In this document: positions 38,759 to 46,173 of the stretch, in pieces
Layout: every line of letters starts with the position of its first letter
Position numbering within the stretch: position 1 is the first letter of the stretch
NCBI GenBank assembly: GCA_005882635.1
Contig: VBFG01000046.1
Location: 1 to 52,223 of the forward strand
Source: Chloroflexota bacterium
GTDB taxonomy: Bacteria > Chloroflexota > Limnocylindria > Limnocylindrales > CSP1-4
Length of the DNA stretch: 52,223 bases
Direction of reading: 5' to 3'
The notes under the pieces: generated by a model
Databases searched by the model: none
What the model was told of the DNA's origin: nothing
Seen by the model: the letters and a program-made list of their open reading frames with translations, nothing else
Position numbers and translations under genes: made by a program

Positions 38759-40021
38759 CTAGCTCAGCTTCGGCAGGGGAACGGTGATGTTCTGGTTCCA
38801 CCAGTACATGCAGACCGAACACTCGGATCCGGGCGCGCCGGGCGGGAACTGGTCGAGGTCCGACTGCTTGAGCTTCTGGCCGGCGGGCAGGAGCTCCTTG
38901 CCGGTGTTGTCCTTGATCGGTCCGGCAAAGACGTCGAACCGGCCGAACTGCCCGGCGAGCATCTTGGCAAGCGTGTCCTTGACGTTCTGGACGTCGGCCT
39001 GCGGCAGGTCCTGGATGCCCTTCTGCGGCGTCTGGCCCTCCATGAAGCCGTACAGGCCCATCGCCTTCGAGTCGGCGTCGAAGTACTCGTAGCCGGCGGT
39101 GTACTTCTTGTCTTTCACCTGCTGCCCGATCCGGGTGTATTCCGGTCCCCAGATCCAGTACGGGGCGGTCAGGCAGCTGTCCTTCGAGCACGACGATGGA
39201 TGGTCGTACGTCACCGCCCACTTTCCCTTCTCGGCGGCGACGTCGGCGACGGCCGGCGTGTCCGCGCCGGTGAAGACGACGTCGGCCCCGGCGTCGAACA
39301 GCGACGCCGCACCCTCACGCTCCTTCTGGGGGTCGTGCCAGGTGTTGATGAACCGGACGTCGATCTTGCATTCCGGGCACGTCACCGCCACGCCGCGGGC
39401 GATCGCGTTGCCCAGCCGGATCTCCTCGGGGATCGGGAACGTCGCCATGTAGCCGATCTTCGGGTTGCCGTCCTTCTTCGCTCGCGATCCCGCGAGCTGG
39501 CCGGCGAGAAACTTGAAGTCCTCGACGGCGCCGAAGAAGTTGCCGAAGTTCTTGCCGTTCGACTTGTAGCCGGTCAGGTGAAGGAACGTCGCGTCCGGGA
39601 AGTCCTTGGCGACTTTCTCCATGGGGTCCATGTAGCCGAATGACGTCCCGATGATGAAGTTGAAGCCCTTCCGGGCCAGGCTCCGGAAGACCTGCTCGGA
39701 ATCGGCTCCTTCGGGCACGAGCTCGATGTAGGCGACGTGGCTGCCGGCCAGATGCTGGCACAGGTACTGGAGCCCCTCGTAATGGGCCTGGCTCCAGCCG
39801 CCGTCGTCATGCGGGCCGATCAGGACCATCGCGACGTTGAACTTGCCCGCGACGACGTCCGGGATCTGCAGGTTCGCGCCGCCCTTGGCGGCGCCCGCCG
39901 TACAGTCGTTGCCGCCGGCGGCTCCGCTGCCGGCCGGGGCGCTGGGCGTCGAGCTGCACGCGCCGACGGCGATCGCCGCCACCGCGAACACGCTCGCGAG
40001 CCGCAGCCGTGTGCTCGCCAT
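38759..40021 (-). CDS. bmpA: BMP-family substrate-binding lipoprotein
   Basis: The 420-aa protein has a lipoprotein signal ending in IAVGAC (Cys22) and a BMP/Med/PnrA-like fold: FNVAMVLIGPHDDGGWSQAH, GFNFIIGTSFGYMDPMEKVA, FPDATFLHLTGYKSNG, NFFGAVEDFKFLAGQLAG and GADVVFTGADTPAVADVA. Relatives bind purine nucleosides or other small solutes on the outer face of the membrane and pass them to the two permeases. It has a strong ribosome binding site (GAGGAGGAG) before ATG 40021, as expected for an abundant binding protein. Three extra Cys pairs (CPEC, SSCSKDSC, CSVC) are uncommon and may form disulfides. Confidence 0.95.
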   Translation of the reverse strand: MASTRLRLASVFAVAAIAVGACSSTPSAPAGSGAAGGNDCTAGAAKGGANLQIPDVVAGKFNVAMVLIGPHDDGGWSQAHYEGLQYLCQHLAGSHVAYIELVPEGADSEQVFRSLARKGFNFIIGTSFGYMDPMEKVAKDFPDATFLHLTGYKSNGKNFGNFFGAVEDFKFLAGQLAGSRAKKDGNPKIGYMATFPIPEEIRLGNAIARGVAVTCPECKIDVRFINTWHDPQKEREGAASLFDAGADVVFTGADTPAVADVAAEKGKWAVTYDHPSSCSKDSCLTAPYWIWGPEYTRIGQQVKDKKYTAGYEYFDADSKAMGLYGFMEGQTPQKGIQDLPQADVQNVKDTLAKMLAGQFGRFDVFAGPIKDNTGKELLPAGQKLKQSDLDQFPPGAPGSECSVCMYWWNQNITVPLPKLS

Positions 40022-40239
40022 GAGTCCTCCTCCTCACCGCCGCGCGCCTCGCGCTCGGATCGCGTTCTCGGACCATCGCGCGAGCCCCTCCGGCACGCGC
40101 GCGCTCAGGCGACCCCACGGGTTCCCGGCACCGCACGGTCAGGACGGAAGGATAGCCTCCGAGGACGGACGCGGGAGCACGAAACGCGCGGGTCCGAGGG
40201 CGACCCTGAGCGGTCGTCTGAGCCTCGCCGACCTTCCTG

Positions 40240-40245
40240 TACCAT
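40240..40245 (+). promoter_or_regulatory. -10 box (TACCAT) for the M16 peptidase
   Basis: TACCAT ends 8 nt before the ATG at 40254 without an intervening Shine-Dalgarno. It lies in the 232-bp divergent region shared with bmpA and would drive the M16-TPR-ndk unit. Confidence 0.55.
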
Positions 40246-40253
40246 CGGCCGCG

Positions 40254-41525
40254 ATGTTCGAACGAACCGCGCTGCCCGCCGGGCCGCGCGTGATCAGCGC
40301 CAGGCTTCCGGGCGCACGTTCGGTCTCCATCGCGGCGTATGTCCTGGCCGGCTCGCGCCTGGAAACGCCCGAGCAGGCCGGCGTGGCCCACTTCATGGAG
40401 CACATCACCTTCAAGGGCACGCAGCGTTACCCGTCGACTCGGGCGATCTCCGAGGCGATCGAGGGCGTCGGCGGCTCGTTCAACGCCGCGACCGATCGCG
40501 AGTCGACGGTCTACTGGGTCCGTGTCCCGCGGCGCGAGGCCGATCGGGCGATGGAGGTGCTCGGCGAGCTGATCGTCCGGCCGAAGCTCGACAAGGCCGA
40601 GATCGACGGGGAGCGGGCCGTGATCGTGGAGGAGATCCGGTCCTACCTCGACGACCCCGCGGAGTACGCCCAGATCCTCTTCCAGCTGGCGATGTTCGGA
40701 GAGGGCGCGCTCGGGCGGGAGATCTGCGGCGACGAGGACGGGATCCGGGCGCTGGGCGTCGACACGATCCGCGGCTTCTGGCGGTCGACCTATCGGCCAG
40801 CGAACACGGTCGTCGCCGTCGCCGGCGACATCGACCACGCGTCCTCGGTCGAGATGGCCGGGGCCGCGTTCGGCACGGGCAACGGGATCGTCCCCGGGTT
40901 CGCCGCCGCGCCGGCTCTGCCGGCCGGTGAGCGGGCGCTCCTCCGGGCCCGCCGCGACGCGAGCCAGGCCCAGCTGGTCGTCGGGGTGCCGGCGCTCCGG
41001 CGCGACCACCCGGACGCGTGGACGCTGGCGATGCTGAACGCGGTCCTCGGGGACGGGATGTCGAGCCGCCTGTTCCTCGACCTCCGCGAGGCGCAGGGCC
41101 TGGCCTACGATGTCTCGTCCGGGCTCGTCGACTACGCCGACGCCGGCTCGCTCGAGATCTCGGCCGGGGTCGATCCCGAACGGCTGCCGGCGGCGCTCGA
41201 CGCGGTCCTGGCCGAGCTCGCCAGGCTGCGCGACGAGCCGGTCCCCGACGACGAGCTGTCGAAGACCAAGGCCTACCTCGCGGGCGGCCTGGAGCTCCGG
41301 ATGGACGAGACGCGCCATCTCGCCTCGTGGATCGGCGGCCAGGAGGCCCTCCACGACAGCGTCCTGACGCTCGAGGAGGCGCTGGCGAAGGTCGAGGCGG
41401 TCGAGGCAGCCGACGTCCAGCGACTGGCCGGCGAGCTGTTCGTCGACGACGGGCTGCGCCTCACCGCTGTCGGCCCGGCCCGACGTCTCCGCGGCCTCGA
41501 ACGGCGGCTGCGCCTGCCCGCATGA
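40254..41525 (+). CDS. M16 family zinc peptidase
   Basis: The 423-aa protein shows the inverted zinc motif HFMEH (GVAHFMEHITFKGT, about residues 43-56) with the distal Glu ligand about 75 residues on (VIVEEIRSYLDDP). The second, inactive-type domain includes LGDGMSSRLFLDLRE and GLAYDVSSGL with the conserved Arg/Tyr substrate-binding region. It belongs to the bacterial processing-peptidase-like (PqqL/YmxG) group that degrades small peptides; no signal peptide. The start codon follows a TACCAT box. The stop overlaps the next start (ATGA). Confidence 0.94.
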   Translation: MFERTALPAGPRVISARLPGARSVSIAAYVLAGSRLETPEQAGVAHFMEHITFKGTQRYPSTRAISEAIEGVGGSFNAATDRESTVYWVRVPRREADRAMEVLGELIVRPKLDKAEIDGERAVIVEEIRSYLDDPAEYAQILFQLAMFGEGALGREICGDEDGIRALGVDTIRGFWRSTYRPANTVVAVAGDIDHASSVEMAGAAFGTGNGIVPGFAAAPALPAGERALLRARRDASQAQLVVGVPALRRDHPDAWTLAMLNAVLGDGMSSRLFLDLREAQGLAYDVSSGLVDYADAGSLEISAGVDPERLPAALDAVLAELARLRDEPVPDDELSKTKAYLAGGLELRMDETRHLASWIGGQEALHDSVLTLEEALAKVEAVEAADVQRLAGELFVDDGLRLTAVGPARRLRGLERRLRLPA

Positions 41526-42571
41526 CGGGTCCGACGCCGACGCAGACCAGGACCGAGCGCGATCCGGACCTGATCATCGCCCGCGCCCACCTCCGACTCG
41601 GGTCGCTGGCCCTCGCCCGGGCAGAGCTGGAGACGCTGGCCGGCCGTGATCGGCTCGACGACGAGGGCGTCCGCGATCTGGCAGAGGCTCGCTGGCGCAC
41701 GGGCGACACGACGGGCGCCGGCGAGGCAGCGGCGACCTATCTCGAGGTCGCCCCCGACGACATCGTCGCCCTCGTCATTGCCGCCGAAGCACAGGCCGAC
41801 CTCGGTCGACCCGCGGAGGCAAGGCGGCTTGCCGGCCGCGCCCTCGAACGCGCCGACGGCTCGCTCGACCCGGTCTTTGCCGGTATGCATCGGAGCTCGA
41901 TCTGGCCGGTGGACCCGGGGACGGCCGGCGGGCCTGTGGGCGTCCTGTTCGACGACCTGCATCCGGGCCCGATCGGCGTCGATCCGGCCCACGCCCGCCG
42001 ATCGACGGATCGGGACGCGTCGACCGCGGAGGCGCCGACTCACCCACCGCTGGACCCGGCGATCCCAGCGGCGATCCACAGCGGCCCGGGGCTATGGGAC
42101 GACGAGGTGGCAACTGGAAAGGGCGCCATAACGGCGCCGGTCGATGCCGCCACCTTGTTCCACCGGGCGCAGATCGCGCTCGACCAGGGCCAGCCGGCCA
42201 CGGCCGCGACCGGCCTGATCCTCGCTCTGCGATCCTCGCCGGACCTGGCGCCAGCCGTCCTCGACCTGTTGTCGGGTCGGGCCGAACCGATCCTGGTCCT
42301 GGTTCGCGGTGACGCGCAGCAGATCGTCGGGCGCGAGGTCGAGGCGATGCGCGATCATGCGTCGGTCGCCAGCCGGATCGCCGAGCTGCTCCCGCCGGAA
42401 GCACCGGCCGACATGGCCCACCGCGTCGTCGAGCCGGAGCCGACCGATGGCGCCGATGACCCCGGGCCGACCGACGGCGCCGATGACCCGGAGCCGGCCT
42501 CGGCCGGACTCGAGGCGGCCGACGAACCGGACGACGCCGAAGCGTCCCCGCCTGCCCAGGAGGACTCGTGA
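41522..42571 (+). CDS. TPR-like hypothetical protein (349 aa)
   Basis: The N-terminal 110 residues form repeated helical hairpins ([58 protein letters not shown]), typical of tetratricopeptide-type repeats, and another ([20 protein letters not shown]) occurs near residue 215. A variable central linker separates them. The acidic C-terminus contains a twice-repeated PTDGADDP. It overlaps both the M16 gene (ATGA) and ndk (GTGA), so the three are coupled. No membrane segments. Probably a scaffold or interaction protein; partner unknown. Confidence 0.75.
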   Translation: MTGPTPTQTRTERDPDLIIARAHLRLGSLALARAELETLAGRDRLDDEGVRDLAEARWRTGDTTGAGEAAATYLEVAPDDIVALVIAAEAQADLGRPAEARRLAGRALERADGSLDPVFAGMHRSSIWPVDPGTAGGPVGVLFDDLHPGPIGVDPAHARRSTDRDASTAEAPTHPPLDPAIPAAIHSGPGLWDDEVATGKGAITAPVDAATLFHRAQIALDQGQPATAATGLILALRSSPDLAPAVLDLLSGRAEPILVLVRGDAQQIVGREVEAMRDHASVASRIAELLPPEAPADMAHRVVEPEPTDGADDPGPTDGADDPEPASAGLEAADEPDDAEASPPAQEDS

Positions 42572-43029
42572 ACGAACGCACCCTCGTGCTGATCAAGCCC
42601 GACGGCGTCCAGCGGCTGCTGACCGGCCGGATCCTCGCCCGCTACGAAGACCGCGGGCTGAAGATCATCGGGCTGAAGCTGATCCAGGTCTCGCGCGAGC
42701 TGGCCGAGCGGCATTACGCGATCCACCGCGAGAAGCCGTTTTTCGCCGGCCTCGTCGACTTCATCACGAGCGGGCCGCTCGTCGCGGCGGTCCTCGAGGG
42801 TCCGAACGCGATCGCGGTCGTCCGGGCGATGAACGGCGCGACCCGACCGCACGAGGCGGCCCCCGGCTCGATCCGCGGTGACTTCGCCCTCGAGACCGCC
42901 CAGAACCTTGTCCACGCCTCCGACAGCGCCGAGACCGCCGACACCGAGGTCGCGCTGTGGTTCCGGCCGGACGAGCTGCTCGAGTACGACCGCGATGTCG
43001 ACCGCTGGGTGCTCGCCCCGGCGGATTAG
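42568..43029 (+). CDS. ndk: Nucleoside diphosphate kinase
   Basis: The 153-aa protein has [20 protein letters not shown] at the N-terminus, [20 protein letters not shown] and [20 protein letters not shown], with the phosphorylated His in NLVHASDS. It transfers the gamma phosphate between nucleoside tri- and diphosphates. It is slightly longer than the usual 135-150 aa, with a short C-terminal addition. GTG 42568 overlaps the stop of the TPR gene. Confidence 0.97.
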   Translation: MNERTLVLIKPDGVQRLLTGRILARYEDRGLKIIGLKLIQVSRELAERHYAIHREKPFFAGLVDFITSGPLVAAVLEGPNAIAVVRAMNGATRPHEAAPGSIRGDFALETAQNLVHASDSAETADTEVALWFRPDELLEYDRDVDRWVLAPAD

Positions 43030-43033
43030 CAGG

Positions 43034-44617
43034 TCAGGGCTCGACCGAAGCAGGCGCCGCGGCGCCCGAGCCTCCTGGGCCCTCCGGGCTCGTGGCCGCG
43101 GAAGGGCTCGCATGAGGGCCCGGCTGGGCAATCGGAACCGCGCGCGCCGCAGCCGGCACGCCGAGCCCGCCGCCGGCGACCGTGCCGGCGAGCCCCGCCA
43201 GGACGAGGACGACGACCGAGGCCAGGGCCGTCCGGTTCGAGCGGGTCGCGGCCGGGACCGTCCAGATGATGTCGACGAGGGAGCTGCCAAGGTGCCCGGC
43301 GCGTTCGAACGCCCGCTCGACGGGGCTCAGACCGACCATCGGCCGTGACGGTCGGGGGACCGGCCAGCCGGGCCGCTCGCTGCGCCCGCCGCGGACGGCG
43401 GTCCCCGCTCGAGCCAGCCCGACCAGCAGGATGCGTCCGTAGATCACGATCCCTGCCAGAGGGGCGACGAGGGTGATCGTCGCCAGCGGCTCCGGCAACG
43501 CCATCGAGGCGATCGAGGCCCGCGCATCCCACGCGACCAGCCCCGGCCAGCCGACGGCCGCGGCGCCGATGACGACGAGCGCGGCCGCGAGGGCCGGCGC
43601 GCGCCGAGCCCAGCCGGCGAGCTCCGTCAGGCGCCGCGTCCCGAACCCGCCGTGGACCGCGACGACCCACGCCGCCAGCGCGCTGCGGGCCACGACGAAG
43701 AGGAGCAGCCAGGTTCGGATCGGCTCCCAGATCGCGGGGTCGAGGACGGCCAGGCCGAGGACGACGAAGCCGGCGTCGGCGACGATCGTGTAGCCGACCA
43801 CGTGCTCGAGGTCGTCCTGGATCAACGCCGCGACCAGCCCGAGGAGGACGCTCAGGGCACCGATCGAGGCCAGCACCGCGCGTTCGGTCGTGAGCGGCAC
43901 CAGGAGCGGCGCGACCGACTGGTCGATCCAGACCAGCGCCACCGCGGCGAACGCGGCGGGCCCCCATGCCATGAGCAGCGGCAGCGCGACGCCGGGCGCG
44001 GCATCGGCGACACGCGCGGCCCACAGGTGGAACGGGATGGCGCCGAACCGGATCGCGACGGCGACGGTGAACGCGAGATAGGCGACCCCGAAGACGGGGG
44101 CTGCGACGAGGTTGTCGAGCGGGCGCGCCAGCCAGGCCGTCGCCAGGATCGCCAGGGTTCCGGCCACCGCCAGGGCACGGAGCTCGCGGGAACCGACGAA
44201 GGCCGCCCGCGACGCCGCGCCGAGCGGTGCGGCGACGAGGACCCCGGCCAGCCCACCCGCGGTGGTCGCGATCACGGCGACCCCGGGATCCGCGGCGGCG
44301 AGGGCGAGCACCGCCGACGCGAGACCGAGGACGATCACGCCCGGCGCGTCGGGCTCGTGGACCGCCGCCATGTCGACGACGACGAGCAGCAGCCCGACGA
44401 CGCTGCCGAGGATCGCGAACAGGCGGAGCCAATCCGATCCGGCGAGTCGCGCCCCCCCGATGTCGATCGTGGCCGTCGACCCGATCCCGGCCGCCACGAT
44501 CGCCATCCAGGTGAGCCCGAGCAGCGCGATCCCCGTCGACCAGCCCCGTCGCGACCGGACGAGGAGGGACAGCGTCCCCGACGCGGCGCCCACGATCAGG
44601 AAGGGGAGGACCGTCAT
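43034..44617 (-). CDS. NuoN/HyfF-like proton-translocating membrane subunit
   Basis: The 527-aa protein has about 14 membrane segments and the proton-conducting antiporter family pattern: AIPFHLWAARVADAAPG resembles the PFH-W-PD-YE-AP motif of NuoL/M/N and HyfF, and LIQDDLEHVVGYTIVADAGF matches the Q-D-K-R-L-L-AY-S-I-H-G region, although the usual Lys is Glu/His here. The C-terminal tail is Pro/Ala-rich and soluble. Its start overlaps the stop of the upstream HyfE-like gene (ATGA). No hydrogenase, complex I catalytic or Mrp genes are present, so its redox or ion partner is unknown. Confidence 0.78.
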   Translation of the reverse strand: MTVLPFLIVGAASGTLSLLVRSRRGWSTGIALLGLTWMAIVAAGIGSTATIDIGGARLAGSDWLRLFAILGSVVGLLLVVVDMAAVHEPDAPGVIVLGLASAVLALAAADPGVAVIATTAGGLAGVLVAAPLGAASRAAFVGSRELRALAVAGTLAILATAWLARPLDNLVAAPVFGVAYLAFTVAVAIRFGAIPFHLWAARVADAAPGVALPLLMAWGPAAFAAVALVWIDQSVAPLLVPLTTERAVLASIGALSVLLGLVAALIQDDLEHVVGYTIVADAGFVVLGLAVLDPAIWEPIRTWLLLFVVARSALAAWVVAVHGGFGTRRLTELAGWARRAPALAAALVVIGAAAVGWPGLVAWDARASIASMALPEPLATITLVAPLAGIVIYGRILLVGLARAGTAVRGGRSERPGWPVPRPSRPMVGLSPVERAFERAGHLGSSLVDIIWTVPAATRSNRTALASVVVLVLAGLAGTVAGGGLGVPAAARAVPIAQPGPHASPSAATSPEGPGGSGAAAPASVEP

Positions 44618-45300
44618 CGCGGCGCCGACGCCGCCTCTCGGGCGAGCTCCCGTTGCGTCGGCCGATGGGCGTCCGCGTGGCGCAGTCGGCCGGCCGCGGG
44701 CCCGCCGTCGCCGTCATCGGGGATCGCCAGGGCCCCAGTGGCGCGCGCCGCGCCCGCGATCACCGCAACCGCCCCGCCGAGCCCGATCGTCAGCAGGGCG
44801 ATGACGAGCTGCTCGCCGTCCCCGGGCGGAGCATCGAGGGCCTGACGCACCAGGAGGGCGGCCTGGACGAGGAGCATCGATCCGATCCCGAGTCGGAGGA
44901 CGTCCCGTCCGGTGATCAGCGGTGCGGCTGCGACGGCTGCCAGTGCGAAGCCAGCGGCCTGGGCCTCGGCCGGCCCGAGAGCGGCCGCCCCCAGCCCATG
45001 GCTCGCGAATCCGGCGACCGCGGCGGCCGCTGCGACGAAGGTCTCCGCCGGCCAGCCGATCGCGGTCCCGCCGGCCAGCAGGTCCCCACGAAGCCCGATC
45101 ACCAGCAGCCTGGCGCCCAGCAACGCTGCGGCGACGCGAGCGAGGATGGGCAGCGGGCCGGGCGTCGGGACCACGATCAGCGGTGCGCCGAGCATGACCA
45201 CGAGCATCGCCAGCACGATCGCCCGAGGATCCCGGGCCGAGACGGCGACTACAGCGCCGCCGACGACGATGGTGGCGATCCCCGCCAGGGCCGGGTTCAC
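44614..45300 (-). CDS. HyfE-like membrane protein
   Basis: The 228-aa protein has about 7 membrane segments with small-residue-rich helices (PALAGIATIVVGGAVVAVSA, LAMLVVMLGAPLIVVPTP) and a basic cytoplasmic tail. Size and position directly before a NuoN/HyfF-like protein suggest a HyfE-type (NuoK-related) subunit. The Glu pattern of NuoK is not clear, so the call rests partly on context. GTG 45300 lies 25 nt after the signal peptidase stop on the same strand, so they may be co-transcribed. Confidence 0.5.
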   Translation of the reverse strand: MNPALAGIATIVVGGAVVAVSARDPRAIVLAMLVVMLGAPLIVVPTPGPLPILARVAAALLGARLLVIGLRGDLLAGGTAIGWPAETFVAAAAAVAGFASHGLGAAALGPAEAQAAGFALAAVAAAPLITGRDVLRLGIGSMLLVQAALLVRQALDAPPGDGEQLVIALLTIGLGGAVAVIAGAARATGALAIPDDGDGGPAAGRLRHADAHRPTQRELAREAASAPR

Positions 45301-45325
45301 GTCGCGCGCCGGACGGGCGGAGCGC

Positions 45326-45922
45326 TCACGGCGCCGGGGTCGCGAGCTCCGTGTGGCGCGGGGTCTGGATGATCGAGAAGGTGTCGATCGGCCAGTAGCG
45401 GAGCCAGGCGCGGCCGATCACGGCGTTGACGTCAACCGGGCCGAACTCGCGCGAATCCGCCGAGTTCGCGCGGTGATCGCCCATCAGGAACAGCTCGCCC
45501 TGGGGGACCACCCACTTGCTCGCGCCGATCAGGTCCTCGGTCGGCTGGGGCTTGCCGTCCTCGTCCGGATAGACGTATGGCTCGATGAGCTTCGTGCCGT
45601 TCAGGTACACGCTCCCGTCCTTCAGCTCGACCGTGTCGCCGGCGACGCCGATTACCCGCTTGATGTACGGCTGGCCCTGCTGCTGGACCCAGTTCTCGGG
45701 CGGGTTGAAGACGACGATGTCGCCCCGCTTGTATGTGTCGAAGCGGGGGGTGAGCTTGTCGACAAGGACGTACTGGTCGGGCTCGAGGGTGTGCTCCATC
45801 GACTGCTGCTGGACCCGGTAGGGCTGGGCGACGAACGACTGGATGACCCAGAAGATGATCAGGGTCAGGACGAGGGTCTCGACGATCTCCAGCAGACAGC
45901 CGAGCGCCGGCCGCCTCGTCAC
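45326..45922 (-). CDS. lepB: Signal peptidase I
   Basis: With GTG 45922 the protein is 198 aa: one N-terminal membrane segment (about residues 10-30), the catalytic Ser41 in QPYRVQQQSMEHTL, the catalytic Lys88 in YIKRVIGVAGD, and box E GDHRANSADSREFG. It removes signal peptides from exported proteins at the outer face of the membrane. The start is chosen because TATACT at 45955-45960 lies about 33 nt upstream, which excludes the longer frame to 46108. It is divergent from the pyrophosphatase gene across about 250 bp. Confidence 0.92.
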   Translation of the reverse strand: MTRRPALGCLLEIVETLVLTLIIFWVIQSFVAQPYRVQQQSMEHTLEPDQYVLVDKLTPRFDTYKRGDIVVFNPPENWVQQQGQPYIKRVIGVAGDTVELKDGSVYLNGTKLIEPYVYPDEDGKPQPTEDLIGASKWVVPQGELFLMGDHRANSADSREFGPVDVNAVIGRAWLRYWPIDTFSIIQTPRHTELATPAP

Positions 45923-45954
45923 GAGGCGGCGGAAGAGGTGGTCACAAGTCCGGC

Positions 45955-45960
45955 AGTATA
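45955..45960 (-). promoter_or_regulatory. -10 box (TATACT) for lepB
   Basis: On the minus strand TATACT lies 32 nt before GTG 45922. The region 45923-46173 carries this promoter and the oppositely directed TACACT box of the pyrophosphatase. Confidence 0.5.
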
Positions 45961-46044
45961 GGGGCGCTTGGCCGATCGGCTCGGCGGACGCCGACGACCG
46001 GGGATCGTGCCTGTCCTCGTCTGGCGGGCCCGACGCCGCCTTGC

Positions 46045-46050
46045 TACACT
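46045..46050 (+). promoter_or_regulatory. -10 box (TACACT) for the H+-pyrophosphatase
   Basis: TACACT lies about 125 nt before the ATG at 46174, predicting a leader of about 117 nt with GGAGG 13-14 nt before the start. I see no known riboswitch in the leader. Confidence 0.4.
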
Positions 46051-46173
46051 CCCGGCGGCCCGCCCGCCGATCCCGGGTGCGTGCCGCGTGCCCTGATCCC
46101 GGAGACATGCGCTGGTTCCGCTGCGCGATCCGCGGCCCGGGAACCGGTGACAGTGGAGGAACCCCAGACCCTG

